Assembly (NCBI GenBank): GCA_023101485.1
Contig: LVZB01000001.1
Span: 1,668,001-1,732,000, forward strand
DNA from: Pasteurellaceae bacterium Macca
GTDB lineage: Bacteria > Pseudomonadota > Gammaproteobacteria > Enterobacterales > Pasteurellaceae
Direction: 5' to 3'
Length of the DNA stretch: 64,000 nt
Part shown: positions 8,683 to 15,909 of the stretch, one piece after another
Numbering within the stretch: position 1 is the first letter of the stretch
How the letters are laid out: every line of letters begins with the position of its first letter
Position numbers and translations under genes: made by a program
Notes under the pieces: model-generated
The model's input: only the letters and a program-made list of their open reading frames with translations
Databases searched by the model: none
What the model was told of the DNA's origin: nothing

Positions 8683-9198
8683 ATGACTAAATATAATTCA
8701 CTTTTCAAACAACAGGTGATCGAATTTTATCTTCAATACCATAAAAATCGGTCATTAACTCGCCAACATTTTCATCTTAACGAGAGAACATTGAACCGTT
8801 GGATTGCCCAATTTAATCGTTATGGTTTCCCTGGCTTGGCGGTGCGACGTAAAAAACAAGCCTATTCGTCTGAGTGCAAATTATCGGTGGTACAAGCGGT
8901 CATAAACAGGCAATTTTCTGCAGAATCGGCTTGCCTTCATTTTGGCATTGCCAATTCGGGTATCATTAGCCAATGGTTGCAAGCCTTTGAAAAACAAGGT
9001 ATAAACGGGTTATTACCCAAACCAAAAGGTCGTCCCGTGATGAAATCGAAATCCCCTAAAATGCCTAGGTTTAAAACCGAAGAAGAACGCTTACGCTATC
9101 GTATTTTAGAGCTTGAAGCGGAGGTGGCTGTGCTAAAAAAGTTGCGGGAGTTAAACCAACAAAAAATGGCAAAAAAACCGAAATCGTCAACGCGTTAA
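8683..9198 (+). CDS. IS150-group transposase OrfA (DNA-binding part)
   Basis: 171 residues with two helix-turn-helix regions (about 20-45 and 70-105) and a C-terminal leucine-zipper-like segment (YRILELEAEVAVLKKL). Binds the IS ends. Made alone by normal translation, or joined to OrfB by -1 frameshifting. Confidence 0.9.
   Translation: MTKYNSLFKQQVIEFYLQYHKNRSLTRQHFHLNERTLNRWIAQFNRYGFPGLAVRRKKQAYSSECKLSVVQAVINRQFSAESACLHFGIANSGIISQWLQAFEKQGINGLLPKPKGRPVMKSKSPKMPRFKTEEERLRYRILELEAEVAVLKKLRELNQQKMAKKPKSSTR
9135..9141 (+). other. Programmed -1 frameshift site A AAA AAG
   Basis: The heptamer A_AAA_AAG is in register with orfA codons (AAA 9136-9138, AAG 9139-9141). After a -1 slip the reading frame is open without stop into orfB. 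A second possible slip run A_AAA_AAA lies at 9171-9177. This is the usual way IS150-type elements make the OrfAB transposase. Confidence 0.8.
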
Positions 9199-9221
9199 GG
9201 GGGGATTTTCCGCTCGACATC

Positions 9222-10007
9222 TTGCTTAATTTGCTTGATTTAAAGCGGAGTACCTTCTTTTACCATCGGCAGCCTAAGGCGGATAAAAATGCAGAAATCA
9301 GGCAGAAAATTAGCCAAATTTACCACGAACATAAAGGGAATTATGGCTACCGTCGTGTCGCAGAGGAATTGCGTAAAGCCGAATGTGTGAATAAAAAACG
9401 CGTACAAAATATCATGCAACAGCTTGATTTAAAAGGAAAATGTAAGAAACGTAAATACCGTTCTTATCAAGGTCAGATAGGCAACATTGCCGAGAACTTA
9501 TTGCAACGGGATTTTAACGCCAGCAAACCGAATGAGAAATGGGTAACCGATGTGAGTGAGTTCAAATGTGCTGAGGGTAAAGTCTATTTATCGCCGATTA
9601 AAGACCTTTTTAACGGTGAAATTATCGCTTATTCTCTTTCACGAAGCCCCAATTTTGAACAAATTATCCAAATGATGAATCAAGCGATGACTAAACTGAA
9701 TGGTGAACACCCGATTCTTCATTCCGATCAAGGTTGGCAATATCAAATGAGAGGGTATCAAAATCTGCTCAAAGAAAATGGCATTCAGCAAAGTATGTCA
9801 AGAAAGGGAAATTGCTTGGATAATGCGGCGATGGAAAGTTTTTTTGGGCGGTTGAAAACAGAATGTGTTGTTGATGAACAGTGTGATACCTTCGAGCAAC
9901 TGGAGAAGAGACTCCACGAATACATTTATTACTACAACAATAAACGTATTCAGAGTAAGCTAAAAGGACTGAGCCCTGTAGAATACAGAGCTCAGTCCTT
10001 AAATTAA
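9222..10007 (+). CDS. IS150-group transposase OrfB (DDE catalytic part)
   Basis: Integrase-core (rve) domain with catalytic D in WVTDVSEF, D in LHSDQGWQY and E in AAMESFFGRLKTE. The first codon shown is a TTG without a clear ribosome binding site; the frame is open back to the slippery site at 9135-9141, so the working product is the OrfAB fusion. The last codons encode a long hairpin (9964-10000). Confidence 0.9.
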   Translation: MLNLLDLKRSTFFYHRQPKADKNAEIRQKISQIYHEHKGNYGYRRVAEELRKAECVNKKRVQNIMQQLDLKGKCKKRKYRSYQGQIGNIAENLLQRDFNASKPNEKWVTDVSEFKCAEGKVYLSPIKDLFNGEIIAYSLSRSPNFEQIIQMMNQAMTKLNGEHPILHSDQGWQYQMRGYQNLLKENGIQQSMSRKGNCLDNAAMESFFGRLKTECVVDEQCDTFEQLEKRLHEYIYYYNNKRIQSKLKGLSPVEYRAQSLN

Positions 10008-10056
10008 AGTCGTCTAACTTTTTGGGGTCAGATCAAAAACAGGCTTTATAGGGCGC

Positions 10057-10473
10057 TTATTTAACAAGTTTGAGATGTGAGGTTTTCTTCTTCACGGTTT
10101 TTGGTTTGATCTCGCGATCTGTGCTTTTTTGATTCCGTGCGAGGTAGGTTTCTTCAAGGTAATACGCTTCCTCTTGGAACATCACGCCTTCCCCAGTTTC
10201 TTGAGTGTAGATCGCTTCCGTTGCCCCAAAGGGAATATAAATTTCCCGTAGCATACCTTGAAAACGTGCGCTAAAACTAATTGCTTCATCATTGACCACA
10301 TATTGCCCAATGGAATGAGGGGAGATGTTGAGAATGATTTTTCCCTCATTGACAAATTCACGGGGAACATCCACATCGGCATAGTCTGCATTAACGAGTA
10401 AATAGGGCGTGTAGTCATTATCAATGATCCAGTTGTAATACGCGTGGTAGAGATAAGGGCGTAACGGTTTCAT
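10057..10473 (-). CDS. sspB: Stringent starvation protein B (ClpXP adaptor)
   Basis: 138 residues. Binds ssrA-tagged proteins and delivers them to ClpXP. Folded domain PLRPYLYHAYYNWIIDNDYTP to about residue 105, then a linker and a basic C-terminal LKLVK tail that matches the ClpX-binding motif. Its ATG overlaps the sspA stop by one base (TAATG), so sspA-sspB are an operon. Its terminator has been split by the IS. Confidence 0.95.
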   Translation of the reverse strand: MKPLRPYLYHAYYNWIIDNDYTPYLLVNADYADVDVPREFVNEGKIILNISPHSIGQYVVNDEAISFSARFQGMLREIYIPFGATEAIYTQETGEGVMFQEEAYYLEETYLARNQKSTDREIKPKTVKKKTSHLKLVK

Positions 10474-11114
10474 TAGTCTTTCTCGTCCATTAAATGCTTC
10501 GGCGTTGAACCACCGAGGGATTGTTTAAAGCTATCACGGTTAAAGACACGGTTCATATAGGTTTTGACCGCCTTGCTCCCCGCGCCGCTAAATTCCACAC
10601 CGAGGTTGTGCATACGCCATAAAAGTGGGGCGACATAGCAATCCACGAGGCTAAATTCATCACTTAAAAAGTAATCTTTATCCGCAAAAACAGGCCCAAG
10701 GGCGAGAATTTCTTCCCGTAGTTGGTTCAAGGCTTTTTGTGCTGCTGGGGCGTTAGGATCACGATCGACTAAATCAATCAGGCTGTACCAATCATTTTGA
10801 ATACGGTGCATATTTAAGCGACACTGTGCGCGTAATACAGGATAAACCGGCATCAGCGGTGGGTGGGGGAAACGTTCATCAAGGTATTCCATAATAATAC
10901 GGGCATTTGGCAAGACTAAATCGCGATCCATGAGGGTTGGAATCGTACCACGGGGGTTGATCTCAACTAAATCTTCCGAAATCGTACCCGGGGTAACGTT
11001 TTCGATTTCATAGGCAACGCCTTTCTCTGCCAGAACAATACGAACTTGATGACTGTAAATATCGGTTTTTTCTGAAAAAAGGGTAGGTACGGAACGTTTA
11101 TTGGCGCTTGTCAT
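10473..11114 (-). CDS. sspA: Stringent starvation protein A
   Basis: 213-residue glutathione-S-transferase-fold protein that binds RNA polymerase and affects stress and stationary-phase transcription. Thioredoxin-like N-terminus (SEKTDIYSHQVRIVLAEKGV) and alpha-helical C-terminus. First gene of sspAB. Confidence 0.95.
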   Translation of the reverse strand: MTSANKRSVPTLFSEKTDIYSHQVRIVLAEKGVAYEIENVTPGTISEDLVEINPRGTIPTLMDRDLVLPNARIIMEYLDERFPHPPLMPVYPVLRAQCRLNMHRIQNDWYSLIDLVDRDPNAPAAQKALNQLREEILALGPVFADKDYFLSDEFSLVDCYVAPLLWRMHNLGVEFSGAGSKAVKTYMNRVFNRDSFKQSLGGSTPKHLMDEKD

Positions 11115-11148
11115 TGGTTTCTCCCGATTAAAAAAATTTTAGCGCAAC

Positions 11149-11157
11149 ATTCTAGCA
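11149..11157 (-). promoter_or_regulatory. Extended -10 promoter of sspAB
   Basis: On the minus strand TGCTAGAAT is an extended -10 element about 35 bp before the sspA start. No good -35 hexamer is visible at the usual spacing. Confidence 0.55.
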
Positions 11158-11235
11158 TAGTTTGAAGAGCAATATGTACCGTTATTTGATCGCATGAAAT
11201 GCTCGACATATTTTATTTTGTAGGTAACAAATCTT

Positions 11236-11264
11236 TTGACGAGTAGGGATAAAAGGTCTAGCAT
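11236..11264 (+). promoter_or_regulatory. Sigma-70 promoter of tmaR
   Basis: TTGACG (11236-11241), 17-bp spacer, TAGCAT (11259-11264), about 35 bp before the start codon. Confidence 0.7.
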
Positions 11265-11298
11265 TGCACCGTTTATTTTTCTTTGAGAGGACTGCTAA

Positions 11299-11622
11299 AT
11301 GGAAGCACCAAAAAAACAATCATTCCAAGATATGTTGGACTATGTTCACCTTTATCGCTTAAAAAATAAATTATTACGGGAAACAGCGGATAACGATCGC
11401 AAAATTCGTGATAACCAAAAAAGAGTATTGTTACTTGATAACTTAAATCAATATATCATGGATGCGATGAGCATTGAGGAAGTGCGCGCCATTATCAGTA
11501 ATATGCGGGAAGATTATGAAAATCGTGTGGATGATTATATGATCCGTAATGCTGAGCTTTCCAAAGAACGCCGTGAAATTCGCCGTAAAATGGCAGAACA
11601 TGCAAGCAAAAAAGAGAAATAG
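11299..11622 (+). CDS. tmaR: Pole-localizer / PTS regulator TmaR (YeeX, DUF496 family)
   Basis: 107 residues, highly charged, mostly helical. [17 protein letters not shown] near 36-53 and the repeat of [20 protein letters not shown] near 75-95 match E. coli YeeX, which was renamed TmaR for its role in holding PTS enzyme I at the cell pole. Ribosome binding site GAGAGG upstream. It faced adhE tail to tail before the prophage and IS entered. Confidence 0.88.
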   Translation: MEAPKKQSFQDMLDYVHLYRLKNKLLRETADNDRKIRDNQKRVLLLDNLNQYIMDAMSIEEVRAIISNMREDYENRVDDYMIRNAELSKERREIRRKMAEHASKKEK

Positions 11623-11659
11623 CTTACGATTAAGGGAAAGTCGGATTTCCTCAAATATT

Positions 11660-11700
11660 AAAGACTGAATTTGATGTTGTATCGGGTTCAGTCTTTTTTT
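11660..11700 (+). terminator. tmaR terminator
   Basis: Arms AAGACTGAA / TTCAGTCTT followed by seven or more T, about 40 bp after the tmaR stop. Confidence 0.85.
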
Positions 11701-11720
11701 ATAGCAAGAGAATATTTTGT

Positions 11721-11765
11721 TATAAAAATAGCGATAACAATCATCAAAAATTGTTATCGCTATTT
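11721..11765 (-). terminator. Original adhE terminator, now 33 kb from adhE
   Basis: Perfect 16-bp hairpin (11726-11741 with 11750-11765). On the minus strand it is followed by a T-run, so it terminates leftward transcription. The leftward gene once next to it was adhE; prophage and IS insertion have displaced it. Confidence 0.8.
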
Positions 11766-11788
11766 AATTGTTAAGAGATAAAATCTTT

Positions 11789-12453
11789 GGGGCTGTCCTA
11801 GATAACGACTAAAAACTCGATTTGGGTTAAGATAGTCAAATGAGAAAAAGTCGTTTAAGTCAGCACAAACAAAATAAACTTATTGAACTGTTTGTTGCAG
11901 GAGTTACAGCGGGAACTGCTGCTGAACTAGTGAATGTAAACAAGACAACTGCCGCTTACTATTTTCATCGCTTGCGATTTCTTATCTATCAAAACAGCCC
12001 ACATTTGGAGATGTTTGATGGGGAAATAGAAGCCGATGAAAGCTATTTTGGTGGTACACGCAAAGGCAAGCGTGGACGTTATACTGTTGCCGTACCGAAC
12101 ACGCAATCCGCCACGTTGTTACCGATAATTCGAGAACAAGTTAAGCCTGATAGCATTGTTTACACGGATTTCTATCGAAGTTATGATGTGCTTGATGTGA
12201 GTGAATTTAATCATTTTCGTATCAACCATAGTACGCACTTTGCAGAAAAACAAAATCACATTAACGGAATTGAGAATTTCTGGAACCAAGCAAAACGCCA
12301 TTTACGCAAATTTAATGGTATTCCCAAAGCTCATTTTGAGCTGTATTTGAAAGAATGTGAATGGCGTTTTAATCACAGTAACTTAAAGTCTCAAATTTCC
12401 TTTCTAAAACAATTAGTTAAAGAGAGTTTGGTCTAGTTATCTAGGACAGCCCC
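11789..12453 (+). mobile_element. IS1595-family (IS1016-type) insertion sequence, 665 bp
   Basis: Terminal inverted repeats GGGGCTGTCCTAGATAAC (left, 11789-) and its complement at the right end (to 12453), flanked by perfect 8-bp direct repeats AAATCTTT at 11781-11788 and 12454-12461. Encodes one DDE-type transposase. Its length is about 54 bp less than I expect for a full-length relative; see the transposase entry. Confidence 0.93.
11840..12436 (+). CDS. IS1595-family transposase, probably internally deleted
   Basis: 198 residues. N-terminal helix-turn-helix (AAELVNVNKTTAAYYFHRLR), catalytic regions IEADESYFGG near 65, SIVYTDFYRS near 113 and HINGIENFWNQAKRHLR near 145. After GGTRKGKRGR the protein goes directly to YTVAVPNTQSATL; IS1016-type relatives, as I recall them, have about 18 more residues here (a GAAGKVAVFGLLKR-like strand). 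The frame is kept, but loss of a core strand would probably inactivate it. Confidence 0.85.
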   Translation: MRKSRLSQHKQNKLIELFVAGVTAGTAAELVNVNKTTAAYYFHRLRFLIYQNSPHLEMFDGEIEADESYFGGTRKGKRGRYTVAVPNTQSATLLPIIREQVKPDSIVYTDFYRSYDVLDVSEFNHFRINHSTHFAEKQNHINGIENFWNQAKRHLRKFNGIPKAHFELYLKECEWRFNHSNLKSQISFLKQLVKESLV

Positions 12454-12484
12454 AAATCTTTTAACTTATGGATTTAACATGAGG

Positions 12485-12522
12485 CTATTCACCATAATAC
12501 GCTTTGGTCATAATCTCTTCCA
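12485..12522 (-). repeat. attL with remnant of the original adhE 3' end
   Basis: The 31-bp core repeat is at 12492-12522. On the minus strand the bases code for EEIMTKAYYGE and a TAG stop at 12485-12487, identical at protein level to the present AdhE C-terminus. This is the chromosomal end displaced by integration. The repeat continues leftward as TATTC after one mismatch (12491). Confidence 0.92.
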
Positions 12523-12616
12523 AATTATTAAAATTCTTTTAAAATCAATATGTTATATTAAAATCAATGAGTTATATATTCGTTATAGCACAAATAAGAA
12601 CAAAATAGCACTAGAT

Positions 12617-12637
12617 AACCGCCACATAACCGCCACT
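12617..12637 (+). repeat. Candidate integrase arm-type sites, left end
   Basis: Two copies of AACCGCCAC spaced 11 bp apart, overlapping the end of the integrase gene. A matching pair with the same CGCCAC core and 11-bp spacing is near the right end (45013-45036). Confidence 0.55.
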
Positions 12638-13664
12638 AAGTTTGCCGTTTGGCTAGTGGATTTAGTGTAGTAGCGGCTTCTAAATGAGAAGGGGCGAAAT
12701 GGGCGTAGCGCATTGTCATTGTGATGTCAGTGTGTCCTAGAATATCTCTTAGAACTAAGATATTTCCACCATTCATCATAAAGTGTGAGGCGAATGTATG
12801 GCGTAGGACGTGGGTTGCTTGCCCTTTTGGTAGGTCTATTTTGGCTCTTTTGAGTGCGTAATTAAATACTCGTAGGCTTTGGCGATAGTTTACACCAGTA
12901 AAAATAGCGCCTGATTTTAGTGGGAGCATATCATAGAGCTCTTTTGTGATGGGAACGGTGCGATTTCTTCCACCTTTCGTTTGCGCATAGGTAATTTTGT
13001 GGGGGATGATTTGTGCGCCAGTGAGTGCTTGGGCTTCTCCCCAGCGTGCGCCAGTTGCGAGGCAAATTCGTACTATAATAGGTAAATGTGGGTTTCGGGA
13101 TTGATCACAAGCAACAAGTAAGCGGTCTATTTCTTCTGCTCGTAAAAATGATAGATTAGTTTCTTTTACCTTGAATTTTCTAACACCTGAAATAGGATTT
13201 TTTCCTTTCCATTTATTCAAGCGGATAAGCTCCCCAAACATAGCATGCAACATGGCTTGCTCGCTATTTATGTAGTTTTCTTTGGGGATAATGCCTGTGG
13301 TCTCGTTGATGATTTCTCCATTTAGTCGTTTTGCACGATAATCTGCAAAGTGAGAAGATGTAAAATGGGTTGCGATAGGGTCGCCGACATTTTTAGCAAT
13401 AAAGAGGAGTTTTTGGTAACGTGCTTTGCCACTGACAAGACTTTTACCGTGCAAGTCATACCATAAATTGACTAATTCAGAAAGGCGTTGTGGTTGTTCT
13501 TTGTGGATTTGAACGGCTTTAAAAAGAGGGCTATTTTCTTGCTTCATTGCATTGTAATAGCGTTGGGCTTCCCCTTTGGTATCAAACCATTTACGGTTGC
13601 GTTTGCCGTTGATGTAAGTTTCGGCTAACCATTTGCCCCGTTTTTCATCTTTGCGAACTGCCAT
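12636..13664 (-). CDS. int: Phage integrase, tyrosine recombinase (P2/HP1 type)
   Basis: 342 residues. SAM-like arm/core-binding region (about 60-165) and catalytic domain with Arg in ATGARWGEA near 208, HVLRHTFASH near 287 and the nucleophilic Tyr in TMRYAHF near 323. Lies directly inside attL, pointing toward it. The target in the 3' end of adhE is deduced from the flanking repeats. Confidence 0.95.
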   Translation of the reverse strand: MAVRKDEKRGKWLAETYINGKRNRKWFDTKGEAQRYYNAMKQENSPLFKAVQIHKEQPQRLSELVNLWYDLHGKSLVSGKARYQKLLFIAKNVGDPIATHFTSSHFADYRAKRLNGEIINETTGIIPKENYINSEQAMLHAMFGELIRLNKWKGKNPISGVRKFKVKETNLSFLRAEEIDRLLVACDQSRNPHLPIIVRICLATGARWGEAQALTGAQIIPHKITYAQTKGGRNRTVPITKELYDMLPLKSGAIFTGVNYRQSLRVFNYALKRAKIDLPKGQATHVLRHTFASHFMMNGGNILVLRDILGHTDITMTMRYAHFAPSHLEAATTLNPLAKRQT

Positions 13665-13667
13665 AGC

Positions 13668-13961
13668 TTATTTTTTCTTTTTCTTGTTTTTTGTATGGGA
13701 AGATTTTTTTCCTTTACCGTTGCCTTTTTGGGTTTTCTTTATCTTTTTACCGCTGCCTTTTCCGCAAACATTTTCACAAGGAATGCCGTCATTATCTCGG
13801 TCGAGTTTATGGTAGCCACAGACATTCATTTGATACTTGGCTTCGGCACAAGAACTCATATCTTTACAATAAGGTCTGCCAGTACATTCAAAAGCGTGAG
13901 CATTGGGTAAGGTAAATAAGGTAAAGCCAAATATGCCGAGAAGTAGGTTTAATTTTTTCAT
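13668..13961 (-). CDS. Secreted excalibur-domain protein (prophage cargo)
   Basis: 97 residues. Signal peptide to about residue 23 (ending NAHA), then a cysteine-rich excalibur-like module with DRDNDGIPCENVC, a calcium-loop-like DxDxDG, and a very lysine-rich tail (about 72-97). Four bases upstream of int. Expected in the periplasm or at the surface; function unknown. Probably expressed in the lysogen. Confidence 0.75.
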   Translation of the reverse strand: MKKLNLLLGIFGFTLFTLPNAHAFECTGRPYCKDMSSCAEAKYQMNVCGYHKLDRDNDGIPCENVCGKGSGKKIKKTQKGNGKGKKSSHTKNKKKKK

Positions 13962-13995
13962 TTTATAATCTACTCTTTATCAAAATATATTTTTA

Positions 13996-15150
13996 TTACT
14001 GAAATTTCATTGGGCGAGTTTCTAATTTTTTAATCGTAAAATAGCTTAATCCACCTAAGTTTTTATGAATACTCAGCTCTAATGTAAAACCGTCAACAAT
14101 ACTTTTTATTTTTATTGACTCTTGTTTTTTGAGCATTTTGCTTGCTTTATCGACCATTTTTGTCATTTCTTTAAATGTCTTATCGGAATTAGGTGTGATT
14201 GTTGAACTAACAGACAGCGCCGCTAACATTTGTAAAATTAGATTCTGGTCATTCACGAAACCGAATTGTACAGTTAGATAATCTAAATTCTTTTTCTCTT
14301 TGCCAATGCCTTCAAGCATAACTACTTCACCTAAATTAATTCGATAAGCATTATTGCCATCATTTAATTTTCGGGTCTGAATAAATACGCTGGAATCAAA
14401 TTTCACTAATTTTTCAGCTAAGGTATTCATATCAAAACCGATAGGAATAATGACATATTCCGTTGGTACTGTTAATTTACCTGTTTTGAGTGCATTGGCG
14501 ACATAAGAACGTACTTTGTCGTTACGAATGGCTATTGAAATATCTGAACCGCTATACCCAACAATATTATTTGGATCGTTTTTATCAAAATTCACTAAGT
14601 CATCAAAAGAGTTTGCCGAACTGTAGGTTTTAAGAATTTCTAACGCTTTTTCACGGGAAACCGTTGTTTTATAGTTATATTTTTTATTGATCGGTTTTTT
14701 GGTTTTTAAATCAACGGGAATGACTTCAAGGGTGATTTCATTGGTATTGGTGTAAGTAAATACTTTTAAAAGCGATGAAATAAAGACATCTTCGACATCC
14801 ATAATCTGGTGCTTTGCATCTAATTTTGGAAATGTGTTATGAAATAATTGAATAGAGAGCGGTTTTTCTGAAATAACTTTGATATTTTTATCTTCTAAAC
14901 TAAAAGTACCAAAATCATCAAACATATCAGTTACACTATTGAAAATGACGGTGCCTTTTGCATTTTTCGTAAATGGTTTTTCAGCAATACGCTCCAGCAT
15001 AATAGCTTTGATTTCTGATTCTTCCTTTTGAGCAACTTGTTCTGTTGTTGTCTTTTCTGTTGTGGTCTCAGTATTCACTGTTTTATTTTCACCATCACAA
15101 GCGGTAAGGAGAAACCCTAAAAGAGATGCAATAAATAATTTTTTCATCAT
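13996..15150 (-). CDS. Prophage-encoded lipoprotein, unknown function
   Basis: 384 residues. Lipoprotein signal with lipobox LLTAC (Cys about 18), then a T/E-rich spacer and a soluble domain with no motif I recognise. Ribosome binding site AAGGAG. AT-rich relative to neighbours. Placed between integrase and repressor operon, a common position for lysogenic-conversion genes. It could alter the envelope of the lysogen; that is speculation. Confidence 0.75.
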   Translation of the reverse strand: MMKKLFIASLLGFLLTACDGENKTVNTETTTEKTTTEQVAQKEESEIKAIMLERIAEKPFTKNAKGTVIFNSVTDMFDDFGTFSLEDKNIKVISEKPLSIQLFHNTFPKLDAKHQIMDVEDVFISSLLKVFTYTNTNEITLEVIPVDLKTKKPINKKYNYKTTVSREKALEILKTYSSANSFDDLVNFDKNDPNNIVGYSGSDISIAIRNDKVRSYVANALKTGKLTVPTEYVIIPIGFDMNTLAEKLVKFDSSVFIQTRKLNDGNNAYRINLGEVVMLEGIGKEKKNLDYLTVQFGFVNDQNLILQMLAALSVSSTITPNSDKTFKEMTKMVDKASKMLKKQESIKIKSIVDGFTLELSIHKNLGGLSYFTIKKLETRPMKFQ

Positions 15151-15244
15151 TACTCCTTAAATAGAACTAAAAAAATTTAGTAGATTGAATAACAAATAAG
15201 CATTTTCAAGAAAAATAAATAAAATAACAGATACAATAATCCAT

Positions 15245-15364
15245 TTACTTACTTTTTTTTATTTCATTAAATTCTTGAACATTTATGTGGTAATGGTTAA
15301 TTATGATATTTACATCACGCCCAGCCATATTTTCAACGTTTCCATTAACGGTTTGATTTTCCAT
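15245..15364 (-). CDS. 39-residue peptide sharing the repressor tail motif
   Basis: Small frame with strong ribosome binding site AAGGAGAAC, ATG at 15364, stop TAA at 15245. It begins MENQTVNGNVENMAGRDVNI and ends in a charged KKSK tail. Residues 4-20 match the last residues of the CI-type repressor two genes upstream (QTVHGNVQNLVGRDVTI) at 12 of 17 positions. It starts 18 bp after the WYL-BRCT gene, in the same transcription unit. Function unknown; a shared oligomerisation element is my inference. Confidence 0.6.
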   Translation of the reverse strand: MENQTVNGNVENMAGRDVNIIINHYHINVQEFNEIKKSK

Positions 15365-15382
15365 AATGTTCTCCTTGTTAAA

Positions 15383-15904
15383 TTAGCTTTTGACAATATC
15401 TAAAAATTCCTTTTCTGTTAAAAGGGTTGAACCTTTTTGAATAGCTTCTTCTTGTTTTTTCCAACCAGCAGTCTTTCCACAAACTAAATAATTTAGATGT
15501 TGCGAAACATTTTTTCTCACAAAAAAACCATTTTCAGTCGCTAATTTTTCTAATTCATCACGTTGAATTTTTGTAAAGCCTGTAAAACAAATTTCTTGTT
15601 TATTGTCTGCATTATAATATGGCGAGATTATTGTTCTTGGTTTTGATATATCTAAATGAAATGGATAAGGAACGATATTATTTTGTTTAAACCATTCCGA
15701 TTTTGTAATTACTTCACCTGTTGAAATATCTACAATATCATTGCCTATTCGATCTGTTCTGAATGTTCGCCTTTCATTCACAAGGGAACAAACGCCAATT
15801 AAATACTTTTCATTTAATGAATAAATAGGATCAATAACTCTTTCTAATGTTGTTCCTGTTGCATCTGTATAGCTGATGTGGATTGCTTTAAATTGAGAAG
15901 TCAT
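15383..15904 (-). CDS. WYL-like / BRCT two-domain protein
   Basis: 173 residues. The N-terminal part (about 5-65: IHISYTD, RVIDPIYSLNEKYLIGVCSL, RRTFRTDRI) has the pattern of a WYL ligand-sensing domain. The C-terminal part (about 100-172: EICFTGFT, NYLVCGKTAGWKKQEEA, LTEKEFLDIV) is a BRCT domain of the ligase/RFC type. Lies 5 bp downstream of the repressor and just before the small peptide. Role unknown; possibly senses damage or nucleic acid and affects repression. Confidence 0.7.
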   Translation of the reverse strand: MTSQFKAIHISYTDATGTTLERVIDPIYSLNEKYLIGVCSLVNERRTFRTDRIGNDIVDISTGEVITKSEWFKQNNIVPYPFHLDISKPRTIISPYYNADNKQEICFTGFTKIQRDELEKLATENGFFVRKNVSQHLNYLVCGKTAGWKKQEEAIQKGSTLLTEKEFLDIVKS

Positions 15905-15909
15905 AACAT

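Larger units (their letters stand above)
8626..10035 (+). mobile_element. IS3-family insertion sequence, IS150 group, 1410 bp
   Basis: Imperfect terminal inverted repeats: left end TGATCTGCCCCCCAAAAGTT, right end (reverse complement) TGATCTGACCCCAAAAAGTT. Flanked by AAA on each side, consistent with the 3-bp target duplication of the IS150 group. Carries orfA and orfB in -1 relation. It contains an uptake signal near 8892. It appears intact. Confidence 0.92.
8605..10049 (-). terminator. sspB rho-independent terminator, split by an IS element
   Basis: The arms ATAAAGCCTGT (8611-8621) and ACAGGCTTTAT (10039-10049) flank the IS. With the IS and one AAA duplication removed they form a perfect 11-bp hairpin with a GAAA loop on the plus strand. 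Read on the minus strand it is followed by six T, as expected for the terminator of sspB. The IS sits in the loop and separates the arms by 1.4 kb. Confidence 0.8.

Noticed and set aside
12479..12670. 63-codon plus-strand frame over attL
   Set aside because: Made of attachment core, AT-rich spacer and the integrase end; no signals.
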